A DNA stretch of 64,000 nucleotides from Doris montereyensis (lineage: Eukaryota > Mollusca > Gastropoda > Nudibranchia > Dorididae), in contig JAXRKP010001343.1 in assembly GCA_037039925.1 (NCBI GenBank), forward strand, positions 12,501-76,500, read 5' to 3'. Position numbers and translations under genes: made by a program. Shown in pieces: positions 1 to 14,496 of the stretch. The notes below the pieces were generated by a model that saw nothing but the letters and a program-made list of their open reading frames with translations, had not been told where the DNA came from and made no database searches. The stretch's first letter is position 1; each line of letters starts with the position of its first letter.

Positions 1-1120
1 CATGGGCACTATCAAATAATGAAGAGCGAAAACTAGACACTTTTTTATCGTAAGCAATAATTGAGAGCAAATCTTAAACATCAGTTTCCAACATAGACCT
101 CGAACAGAACACCGTACAAGAAAATAAATGAAACACATTTCTCACTTACAGTCTTAGAAACCAGATGGAGAGTAAAACACACCCGCAAATGAGGCCATGA
201 TTACATTATGTTTCCGAAGAGACTGGCAAAAACGAAAAAGTCGACCAAAAACATCAGTATGGGGATAATATCCTGAATGCAGAACCATGTAAAGAAATGT
301 ACAAGTACAAGCGCCATTTAGCTTTCAGCTGAGCTACCTCCGTACACAGTTGGCTATGGATGGATTGACAGGAAAGAGGATCAAAGTTAACTCCTTTACT
401 TTTGATAGTCCTACCATAAACCATAAATAACGATGGAAGCTGCATGAAGAGCAATGGTCGATGTGGTTCATTTCAAAAACGATTCCAGAGACAGTTGCGT
501 TTGGGATGTTGCTTCAGCTTGTAGAAGATTTCATTAAGCGGTTATATAATTGAGAGAATACAATTCGTTTAGCTGCGTTTGGTTGGCTACACAAAGTTTC
601 GCTTTTCTCCCACTTACATTAATGGAAACTGGAACCCCGATATGACTTTCCGTTATTGAAACGAAGAGACTGAGGGACAGTATTGCAAGGCTGGTTTCAA
701 TGCCATATACAATTTCTTCATAGAAATTGTTTATCATTTGATGTTACGTATATATAGAAGGCATGTAAAATAAGACAACCATATATGGATATAAATTAGA
801 AAGACATGGACAATCAAAATCGAATGTGTTTTTAGGTGAGATAATGATAATTCACATCCTATTTTCGTGGATAGTCGTGACATAATAGGCTGAAAATACA
901 GACACAATATGTCAATTTTCCTGTTCCTGACTCGTCAAAGTATGCTTACACTACAATAGATATTATAAAACTATATCGCACATAATTATGCGACATTCCG
1001 TACTAAATTCTGATTCTCATCTTCTTTTTTTGACGACCAGGCCGTTATTCGACAAATGCATATTTCTACAATGGAAACTTCGAAAATAGGTAGATAATAA
1101 GGGAGGGGGCGGTTTCCTTG
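1..1120. other. No gene recognised
   Basis: AT-rich sequence with only short chance reading frames (67 codons or fewer). I see no domain, splice pattern or repeat family here. Confidence 0.5.
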
Positions 1121-1200
1121 TACATACATAGATACATACATAGATACATACATACATACATACATACATACAGACAGACAGACAGACACAGACAGACAGA
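1121..1200. repeat. (TACA)n/(CAGA)n microsatellite
   Basis: Tandem TACA units run directly into CAGA units. The cysteine/tyrosine-rich minus-strand frames across it are products of the repeat, not genes. Confidence 0.9.
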
Positions 1201-1261
1201 TAGGCAGACACAAAAACATACAAATATACATAATACGAAGGAGCCACAGTGGAGTGAAGTC

Positions 1262-1998
<737 letters not shown>

Positions 1999-2029
1999 CA
2001 AATATACATAATAACACACATACAAATAT

Positions 2030-2720
<691 letters not shown>

Positions 2721-2729
2721 GAGACACAC

Positions 2730-4400
2730 ATAGACGTTTCATTGGCGTGTCATTGTTGATAACATAATGGGGGAACGTCATTAACAATAATACCTAATTA
2801 TTCCTGATTAAGAAACACGTGAATGGTAGAGAGGCAGGAAATGGTGAAATCAGTATACTATCTCAAGCCGTGTCGTGTAGTTGGCCTAGATTGATGTTCT
2901 GATAGTAATAGTTTCCCGAAGAGAGAGTAGGAACAACGAAGTCCCCAGCTGCACTTGGCGTCGTGACCTAGAAACCGGGAACTAGAAATTTAGATCGATA
3001 TCGCCCATGCCATGAGCGACACACCAAACGTTTGGTGCGCTCATTCTTAATAATTCACGTCTTGCTCTCTCTCTTTCCTTCACAGTAATAACAATAATAA
3101 TACTACATCTAGTGTGGTAAAGTTACGTTGGAATAGAAGATGACTGACTGTTTGACAATGAGCATAATATAGAATCAAGTATTCGTATCCTGGCGTGAAG
3201 TGTTCGTATTCTGATCAGGCTGTGAGTGTAAGGTTTTGAATCTCTTTGTTCAATGTAGCAGTCATAATATTATTGTCTACAGTTTAATTCGATATCGGTA
3301 GATTGATTTACCAGGTAACACTAACACGTGTAATGTCAATTTATTAGACTTGGAATCACGCGTTGTCGTCACGCCGTAAACGTTCAGTGGCTTATGTTGT
3401 TGCCAGTTCCATGCTGTGCTGATCTTCCAAAGATACCATACATTTATCGTAATATTCGTATTCACTCCATTCAAAACTAGCATCTGCTTTCTTTGTTTGC
3501 AGGTCACCTTCGCACGGGCAGAGCTTCGTCAATCTCAGACATCTATTTTCTTTTCACTGACGATAAGCTTGACACGGTAAGTTAACAATAATTCATGCAA
3601 CATAGCAATCCGAAGACACGCGAAAAGTTGTTCTTTCATGCTATTCAAAACAAAGCGCGAATACGACCTAACCTAAATATCGACTTCACTAAATTAAAGA
3701 GTTCGAAAATTATGGCGTTTCGTAAGTGCCGAGATAATATGTCCGTAATTTTATTGAGTTCATGAAATTGAGCCCTCTCAATACAATGAATTGTGCCATA
3801 AGAGTGTCTTGCGATACGCTAGCGGGAAGCAATTACCACGGTGTCTATCAGTTGAGATGCTTTGCAAGCATGTGATTGTAAGACGGTGGACAGACACAGC
3901 ATTCGATTGAAATAGTCCGTGGTGGATAAGAGTAAGAGAGTTATATAAGGTAAGAGCATCAATAATAAATTATACTATGCTACCTACCATTGTGTTTCAG
4001 TTTGTTGAGTTTGTTTTCCTTTATTGACAACATTAATATTTATGTCTCATTTGTCAGCAACTTGCACTGTCTAATAGAACTATCATACTATTCGAAATGT
4101 GTTTAAACAGCAACTCTAGCACACGGACAATGCCATTAGTTGTGACATCATGTGAGAAGATAAGATAATGTTTGCAATATAACGGAAAATACATTAGAAG
4201 TGGATGAGTGTCGTAGAAGGTTTTATGATCGAAAGAAACCATATCAAAAGGGTTGTTGAAGGAACTTATTACATTCTTTCCTATCCTTGCAAATTGATCT
4301 CTTTTGTTTTATAAGATACGCTTTGTTTTCCTGCCAGCATCTATGTTTGTCCCAGCATTCGTAGTATGATTCAGCTCATTATTCACATCGTATCTCTCTA
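2730..4400. other. No gene recognised
   Basis: About 1.7 kb of unique-looking sequence. A minus-strand frame of 76 codons (3277-3507) has no recognisable motif or clear splice context. I leave it unannotated. Confidence 0.5.
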
Positions 4401-4408
4401 ACAATGTT

Positions 4409-4810
4409 ATGTTTGTGTGTATGCATGTATGCATGCATATATTTATGTATGTATGTATGTATATATGTATATATGTATGTATAAATTTATGTATGTATGC
4501 ATGCATATTTGTTTGTATGTAGGTATGTATGTATATGTTTTATGTATGTATGTATGTATGTATGTATGTATGTATAAATTTATGTATGTATGTATGCATG
4601 TATATTTGTTTGTATTTATGTATGTATGTATGTATCAATGCTTACATGTATGTATGTATGTATGTATGTATGTATGTATGTATGTATGTATGTATGTATG
4701 TATGTATGTATGTATGTATGTACGTATGTATGTATGTATATATATATATATGTATGTTTGTCTGTCTGTCTGTCTGTGCAAAAATGTATGCCTGCATCCA
4801 TGTATGTTTG

Positions 4811-4853
<43 letters not shown>

Positions 4854-6046
4854 GTATGTATGTATGTATGTATGAATGTATGTGTATGTGTGTATGTATG
4901 TATTTATGTATATAATGTGTGTATGTGTATGTATGTATGTATGTTTGACTGCCTCTGTTTGTCTGTTTTCTGATTTTCTGTCTATCTGTCTGTCTGCCTG
5001 TCTGTCTGCATTTGTGGATGTATGTATGTATGTATGTATGTATGTATGTATGTATGTATGTATGTATGTATGTATGTATGTATGTACGTAAGTGTGTATG
5101 TATGTAGGTATATAAAGTGAGTATGTATGTATGTATGTATGTAATTATAATTATGCATGTGTGTATGTATGTATTTATGTATATATGTATGTATGTATGT
5201 ATATATGTATTTATTTATGTATGTTTTTTTCTGTTTGTCTATATGACTGTACGTTTGCCTGCCTGAATGCATGCATGCATGCATGTTTGTATTATGTATG
5301 TATTATGTATGTATGTATGTATAATGTATTATGTATCTATGTATAAATGTATGTTTGTATGTATGTATACAATTATGTGTGTATGTATGAATGTATGTAT
5401 TATGTAGATATGTATGTATGTTTGTATGTATGTATGTATGCATGTATGTATGTACGAATGTGTCTATGGATGTATGTATGTATGTGTGAATATATGTATG
5501 TATGTATGTATGTATATATTTATGTATGTATGTATAAATGTGTGTATGGATATATGTATATATGTATATACGTATGTATGTATGTATGTATGTATGTATG
5601 TATGTATATATGTATGCATGTATGTATGTATGTATGTGTATGTATGTATGTATGCATGTATGTATGTATGTATGAATGTATGTATGTATGTATGTATATA
5701 TGTATGTATGCATGTATGTGTATGTATGTCTATATGTATGTTTGTCAGTCTATATGTATGTATGTATGTTTGTTTGTATGTATGTATGTATGTATGTATG
5801 AATGTATGCATATATGTATGTAAATGTTTGTGTGTATGTATGTATGTATGTATGTATGTATGCATGTATGCATGTATGTATGTATGTCTGTGTTATATAA
5901 AGTGTGTATGTATTAATGTGTGTATGTAGGTATAGAAATGTATGTATGTATGTATTTTTGTATGTGTGTATGTATGTATGTATGTACATAATGTGTGTAT
6001 GTATGTATGTATGTATGTATGTATGTATGTACATAATGTGTGTATG

Positions 6047-6078
<32 letters not shown>

Positions 6079-6838
6079 TGTATGTATGTATGTATGTACA
6101 TAATGTGTGTATGTATGTATGTATGTATGTACATAATGTGTGTATGTATGTATGTATGTATGTACATAATGTGTGTATGTATGTATGTACATAATGTGTG
6201 TATGTATGTATGTATGTACATAATGTGTGTATGTATGTATGTATGTACATAATGTGTGTATGTATGTATGTATGTACAAAATGTGTGTATGTATGTATGT
6301 ATGTTTGTACATAATGTGTGTATGTATGTATGTATGTATGTATATAATGTGTGTATGTATGTATGTATGTATGTATGTACATAATGTGTGTATGTATGTA
6401 TGTATGTATGTATGTACATAATGTGTGTATGTATGTATGTATGTATGTATGTATGTATGTATGTATGTATCTATGTATGTATGTATGTACATAATGTGTG
6501 TATGTATGTATGTATGTATGCATGTATGTATGTTTGTTTGTATATATGTATATATGTCTGTCTGTCTGTCTGTCTGTCTGTATGTATGTATGTATGTATG
6601 TATGTATGTATGTATGTATGTATGTATGTATGTATGTATGTATGTATGAATGTATAGTATGTATGTATGTATGTATCTATGTATGTATAGAATGTGTGTA
6701 TGTATCTGCATGTATAGAATGTAATGTATGTATGTATAGAATGTATGTCTGAATGTATGTATGTATGTATGTATGTATGTACGTATGTATGTATAATGTA
6801 TACATATATGTATGTATGTATGTATGTATGTATATATG
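4409..6838. repeat. 2.4-kb (TATG)n microsatellite
   Basis: Almost continuous TATG/GTAT units with short TCTG, CATG and AATG interruptions. Because 4 bp is not a multiple of 3, all six frames give Tyr/Val/Cys/Met or His/Thr/Ile repeats. None of the many long frames across it is a gene. Confidence 0.97.
5980..6500. repeat. Higher-order repeat inside the TATG tract
   Basis: Within the microsatellite the segment GTACATAATGTGTGTATG recurs about a dozen times, separated by 2-8 TATG units. A second-order minisatellite of roughly 25-60 bp has therefore formed inside the tetranucleotide array. Confidence 0.85.
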
Positions 6839-6849
6839 CTTTGCATGCC

Positions 6850-7710
6850 CGAAGAAACACGCTTTCCGACGCCCCTAACTAAGGTGATTATCAGGTAACG
6901 TTGTCCTCGTACATTTGAAACAGACGGTTAAATGCCTTGAATTTGGCATTACACTAGTTACATGGATCTGTAGAAATCAATCAGCGATCTGTTTTGTCTA
7001 CAAACGACGCATCGGATTACTTGTCTACACCAAAGTCCTTCCACCGACATCGGGCTCTGGCAGTAGAAAAAATTTGAAGGATAATATAATACATGTATTG
7101 TTATCATTATTGTCGCATTATTTCAACCGCTAGCCGAGATTAACCACTGCAGGGGACCGCGAAAAGCTGACCGGACGTCTAAGGGTATAAGCATAAGCAT
7201 AGTATGTGTAACCCGCCTGAGTCACAGGCACGAGTGTTTCTGTGCTCCACTTCAACTTCGATTTTCATGAGTGTTTTATTCTTAACATCCTACATTTTTT
7301 CATCTACACATTCATGACATCTTAGTCTTTTAAAATGTGTTTGAATGTTTTATTTTAGGTAAGTCGTTTTCTTGTGTTTCTGAAATTGAAAATGGATTAT
7401 TACAACACCAAATCAGGTTATTCGTTCAGGTTTGGAGACATTTGTATCGCTTTCCATGGTCAGATTTTACTCACTATGTACTTCTAATCATTTCCACTCC
7501 CAAACAACGACATGAAAATGGACTATATTACTATTAGCACCGGCCAGAGGCAACGTCATGGTGGACAACGGAAGCTACGACTAATCAAAACAAGCCATGG
7601 TCATATAGCCTTACATTACTGACGTGAGCCCCTCTCCCCTCAAACGCTCCGATCGGTTCCTTGTCAGAATAAAGGCAAACAGTGGGGCAAGGGGTATGTC
7701 AAAAGCGAAA
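6850..7710. other. No gene recognised
   Basis: Two plus-strand frames of 72 and 66 codons show no motif. I see no repeat family in this stretch. Confidence 0.45.
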
Positions 7711-7882
7711 GAAATGACATTGGATATTATTAAAGCCCCATAGGAACAATGACGAGACAAATACCAGTGGGAATAGGCTGAAAAAATCATGGCTACAAAA
7801 AATGGGATTGAATCCGCGAGGATTTTTTTCTGCCTATTCTTTGTCTTTGTTCATATAGGGCTTTAATATTGAATGTCATTTC
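7711..7882. repeat. Small palindromic SINE/MITE-like element
   Basis: The ends are inverted repeats: GAAATGACATT...AAAGCCC on the left and the reverse complement on the right. Inner arms match the AGCCCCATAGGAAC and GACGAGACAAAT blocks of the elements at 22.3 kb and 34.4 kb. It is a shorter member (about 170 bp) of the same palindromic family and has lost most of the tRNA-like centre. Confidence 0.7.
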
Positions 7883-7892
7883 CTTCACGTGA

Positions 7893-7893
<1 letters not shown>

Positions 7894-7980
<87 letters not shown>
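7894..7980. repeat. (TA)n microsatellite
   Basis: Pure TA tract that directly abuts the 3' tail of the minus-strand LINE. The 63-codon Tyr-Ile frame across it is an artefact. Confidence 0.95.
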
Positions 7981-7987
<7 letters not shown>

Positions 7988-10200
7988 AGATAAGATAAGA
8001 TAAGATACGATGTCTTTATTTGTCCAAGAGGAAATTTGTTCTGGTCACGTTTCAAATCAAAGAGAATAAATTACATTACAATTCATCTCTTTCCCTTTCA
8101 TTGTCTCTTCCATCCTCAATTTCGCGATTAAAATCAATACATTAAAAAAACGGCATTTTATGGATATGGACTATATAAAATCAAAATTATTAGAATCTAT
8201 GTTGTATAAATTTAAATATGAATATGTTTTAAAATCTTTTTAAATTGTTATCACACATACAAAAATCGCTTAAACAACTTTCACTCACAATATAAATTGA
8301 TGTCTAACTAGCCTTTCTAAATATGTATAATTCCTTAATATTTTTCTTATAAAAATTTGCATTATTGTACATACCGATACAAGAAATAAATGTTTTGTAA
8401 ATTCAGTAAAATTGATAAATAAGAGTATAAAACTGAGAGTAAAAGTTAAAGGCTAAGATATAGTATAATTTTTTAAGTCATTGAAGTTTTTGTTAATGGA
8501 GGTGGGAACAAATGAATATTTATATCTTTCTGTTCTCGATCTTGTGTACATGAGGCGTTGGGATCTTTGTGACCTTTCGTATTCTTTGTTCAAGGGATGG
8601 GACTGGTCTTGTAATATTTTCGAGCCCTTTTTATTAACATTTACAGAGTTCAGTTCGTCAAATGATGGAAGACTAAGTTGTATTATATTTGATGTTTTTG
8701 TTATTATCCTATTTAATTTCTTTTTATCTTGCATGAAGATATTTCATTCCCACAGAGTTACTCCAAAAATCAATATATTTTGAATGATAGCAGTGTAGAA
8801 TATTTTTAGAAGTTCACTTCTTACCTCAAAAGATCTCAGTTTTGCAAGTACAAAAGCTGATTCGCTCATTTGTACAGTGCGTCCACGTGAGAATGCCAGT
8901 TTAATTTATTATCTATTAATAGTCTTAAATATTTATATACACTAGTAATTTCTACGTCGTCATGGATTTGAAGCGGTAGGATATCGTTGAATTTTCTCCT
9001 AAAATCGAAAATAATTTCTTTCGTTCTGGTGACGTTGATCTGAAGGAAATTGTCCTCACACCATCTGACAGACTTTACTACCTCTGCAAAGTAAAATGAT
9101 TCATCTTCAAATAAAAAGCCCTGAGTAGTTGAATCATCAGCAAACTTGATAAGCTTCACATTTGAAGAAGATATTCTAAAATCCTTTGTATACAAGTGTT
9201 GATGTAAAGAACAGGGTACAAAACACAACCCTGGAACGCATCAGTGTTGGTGGTTATGACCTCTGCCGTGTTGTTATTGAGGAAAACGTATTGAGATCTC
9301 TGTCAGAAAACCAAGCAGTTTAATCAAAACATTAAGGGACAGTAATGTTTCAATCGTTAGGTGGGGTTGGATTGTATTAAAAACGGAGGAATAATCTATA
9401 ATAAAAAAAAAAAGATCCCTTGCATAAGTTTTTGGGGTTTCAATATGTTTCAGGAGGTCATTGAGGAAAATCAAAACTGCAGCTTTGACATTTCTTTCTG
9501 CTTTGGAGGCAAACTAATAGTGGATCTAATGATGTGCCCACTTGATTCAAAGTTTTAAAAGCATTATTTTTTCAAAACATTTTAAAATTCATAATGTCAA
9601 CGCAACAGGTCTTCAATCATTCATAGAGGATAGGAAAGTTTTTATTTTGGTACAGGCACAATATTTGCAGTCTTCCATATAGTAATAATATACTTGGTAT
9701 GGTGTGAGTATCAGTAGACAGATTAAACAGATAAGTAAAGATTGTTATAAGCTGATCAGCACAAGTCTTGAGATGCTTGCCAATAGCTTATCTGGACCCC
9801 AAGATTCATTTACATTGATACTGAGCGTGCTTTTTAATTTATAGCTTCTTCTTCACTAATTCTTAGCTCAATAGTTTCTTCAAATGCCTTCTCATTCAAG
9901 ACGTTTCTTAATCTGCGTTGTTCTTCTTTAAAATTATGCCATCGAATCTGGTATAAACTTATTTAGATCATTCACATATTCCTTTCATTCTCCACATTCA
10001 CACTTGGTTTAACCGATTCATAGTCATAGCCTGTCATCTTCTTCATTCCTTCCCATGTTTGTTTTGATTTCTCTGATTTAAAATATGATTAAATTTTATC
10101 CTTGTATTTTCTTATTAACAGTTACCTCCGTGAGTTCTCTGGTCACACATGGCTTACCATTTGGCTATATTTTAATGGTCTTGGGTGTTATTATATTTTC
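7981..10200 (-). mobile_element. Rex1/L2-CR1-like LINE, 5'-truncated and decayed
   Basis: Read on the minus strand, fragments of a non-LTR reverse transcriptase follow in the expected order. First comes a linker with QTWEGMKKMTGYDYESV (about 10,070). Then come RPVALT (about 9,620), LLKHIETPKTYARDLFFFI followed by VFNTIQPHL (9,470-9,350), the catalytic-region FADDSTTQG (about 9,140; the canonical box is YADD/FADD), and the thumb-region INVTRTKEIIFDFR. The element ends in a (TAAGA)n tail at 7,985-8,006, typical of this LINE group, preceded by a 3' UTR containing TTTATTTGTCCAAGAGGAAA on the plus strand. Stops and frameshifts throughout show it is dead. Clade assignment is from motif memory. Confidence 0.8.
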
Positions 10201-10228
10201 TTCCACAAAATTTCACATACGATGAAAT

Positions 10229-10412
<184 letters not shown>

Positions 10413-10427
10413 TCAATTACATAATCC

Positions 10428-12057
10428 CCCAGAACATATGAAACAAGGAGAAAACGTCAATTCGTAAGAGTATCAAGTAATCCAGAGGAGACAGCTGAAG
10501 ATGTAGATATTTCAATGGAAGAAATCCAAGCAGCTATAAGAAAAGTGAAATTAGGAAAAGCCCCAGGAGCAGAAGTTTATCCAGAAATCATTGAAAACCA
10601 AGGAGAAAGGCAGACAAACTAGTACATGCAATATGCCGACAAGTCAAAACAGGTGCCAGACGACTGGAAAAGGAACGGTAGTACCGATACATAAGAAAGG
10701 ATCAACTATGGAATGCTCAAACTATAGAGGGATATCACTACTTAGCGTTCCAGGAAAAGTATAGGCCAGGATACTGGAAATGAGACTAAGGAAAAGAGTA
10801 GAGGATCAGATTGAAGAGCATCAGAGTGCATTTAGACCAGGAAGAAGTGTACAAGACCACATATTTACAATTAGACGAATAATAGAAAAATTCCTTGAGA
10901 AAACCATTGACTTGCACCTGTGTTTTATTGACTTAGAAAAAACATTTGACACTGTGAGGAGGGGCCAATTGTGGCATTTCTTAAAAGAACACAATGTAGA
11001 GTAAAATGTACTAGAAGCCATTAAACGTTTTTACAATAAACCAACATGTGCAGTGAGGGTAGCTGGAAATATATCTGTAGAATTTGATGTAGATATAGGA
11101 GTAAGACAGGGTTGTATTCTAAGTCCTCTTTTGTTTATCACATTTATGGATTCAGTCGCAAAGGCATCCTCAAAAATGAAGAAAAATGAATGTAGGTACG
11201 TGGAAGTTCAAACCAGTAAATGTATCAATGCTTTCTTTATTTGCCGATGATTTAGTTCTGTTTGGAAAATCAGAAAGTGACCTTCAGTCGAATATCAACA
11301 TTATGAACAATGAACTAAATAAAAGAGGAATGAGAGTAAATGCAAAGAAAACCAAAACAATGCTAGTAACTAGGAAAGCTAAAACACAAAATCTTAAATT
11401 GGGCAGGGATTGAATTTAGAACACAGTTCAAAGCTACAATTACTTGGGAGTAATGATTAACTCAGAGGGAAAACTAAGAGAAGAAATCAGCCAGAGAATC
11501 AAAAAGGCAAGTGCAATATAATCATCTAGGAAAGGCATTTGTAGGTAAGCAAGAATTGTCAACAAAAACCAAAATGTCAGTATACAATACAGTTTATTGT
11601 CCTACTCTCCTCTATTGCAGCAAAACCTGGACTTAAGACAGTAGACAATACAATAGAGTACAGGCACCTGAAATGAAATATCTAAGAAGAGTAGCAGGGA
11701 AAACTAAAAGAGACAAAATCAGAAACACAACAATAAGAGATCAAACCAAACAGATGTCATAAAAATTGAGATATAAATATATCAACTTAGATGGTTGGGG
11801 CATGTAAACAGAATGAATGACAACAGAATAGCTAAATCAGTATACAGTGCTAAAGCCCAAGTTAAAGACCAAAAGGCAGACCTCGGAGAAGGTGGGAAGA
11901 AGATATAAAAGAGGCACTGAAACATAGAAAATTAACATTAAAGGAAGGAAACAGGAAATGCCAGAACAGTGCACTGGACAAAGATCATTTTGGGCATCTG
12001 AACCCATACACAGAAAGGTAGAATGGGAACTGATAAAGAAAGAAAGAAAGAAAGAAA
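10428..12057 (+). mobile_element. RTE/Ingi-like LINE reverse transcriptase fragment
   Basis: In broken frames the plus strand shows EEIQAAIRKVKLGKAPG, then HQSAFRPGRSVQDHIFTIRR, LCFIDLEKTFDTVRR (RT motif A, catalytic Asp in FIDLEKTFD), GVRQGCILSPLLF (motif B) and FADDLVLFG (motif C, catalytic DD). These are followed by LGVMINSEGKLREEISQR and a C-terminal [19 protein letters not shown]. The piece ends in a (GAAA)n tail at about 12,040, as in elements that end in short tandem repeats. The endonuclease domain is missing and several stops are present. Rearranged pieces of the same family lie at 17.8-18.7 kb. Confidence 0.85.
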
Positions 12058-12082
12058 AGTATATATATATATATATATATAG

Positions 12083-12164
<82 letters not shown>
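12058..12164. repeat. (TA)n microsatellite
   Basis: TA tract broken once by AGGGGA, directly after the LINE tail. Confidence 0.95.
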
Positions 12165-12165
<1 letters not shown>

Positions 12166-12399
12166 ACAAATAAGAAGACAATGGGTGAGGCCTAAAGACG
12201 CGAATGTACAACGTATGGGCCTATATTGCATGGAGAAGGATGGGGTCTCTGGGCATTTAACATTGAAGGCCTACAATGCAGTGAAAGTCATCGGCCTAAA
12301 CACTTGGTATTTTGTGATGTCGTGCATGCATACTGCACTCTCTCACTAGGTTAGTGATGATAGGTGGAAGGTAATGAGTCGCAGAAAGAAATGACGCTA

Positions 12400-13834
<1,435 letters not shown>

Positions 13835-13985
13835 GGGCCCCCCCCCCCTCCCTGGGGGAAATTTGTCACTGTGTTTTCCTGCAGTTTCTAAGGTATAATA
13901 ATTCACTTGTTATGGTTTTATAAAGTGTCGCCTTCACAGAGTTATTGCCCTTGAAAGGTCATTTAGTGCAAAAATCAACTAATTT
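13835..13985. repeat. Terminal inverted repeat, 3' end of copy 1
   Basis: Starts with GGGCC and a C run, then GGGGGAAATTTGTCACT, ACTTGTTATGGTTTTATAAAG and GAAAGGTCATTTAGTGCA. It aligns well with the reverse complement of 27,870-28,024. Confidence 0.7.
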
Positions 13986-14496
13986 TTAAAATAAACATAA
14001 TTGAGTTCATAATTTATATATCATCATGCATACATACTTTCATGACAGTATCTTGCTTAGTCTGGGCATGAATGCAATATAAGGTGATGAATTTAGATGA
14101 ATTATATAGTAAAATATGAAACAAAATGTCAGTTTTTCTCAAAAAGACATTTCCACCAAAATGCTTTCGTTGTCATAGTTCTTTCATTCCCAGTTTTGTC
14201 AGCTTGGTATAAGGTAACTAATGTGTTCTTCAAAGTACTATTTTCATAGTATTACTGCCCATGAAAGTTGATTAAGTGTGAAAAATGGTTGAATATTTAG
14301 TGGGTATATTGTGTTGAAACCGACTACCTACATATCTGTATTCAGATTATGAATTGACATATCATTATATCATACACATTAATTAATATCATTACATAGT
14401 TATATTACATAGTAATCATATGGATCATTAAACACACCATATATATGAATGGCACAGGTTATTCAGTTACATTCCTTAATTTTAACACATTTTCAG

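Noticed and set aside
4417..6860. Many long Tyr/Val/Cys and His/Thr/Ile reading frames on both strands
   Set aside because: They are translations of the (TATG)n microsatellite. Every frame is open because the repeat lacks stops.
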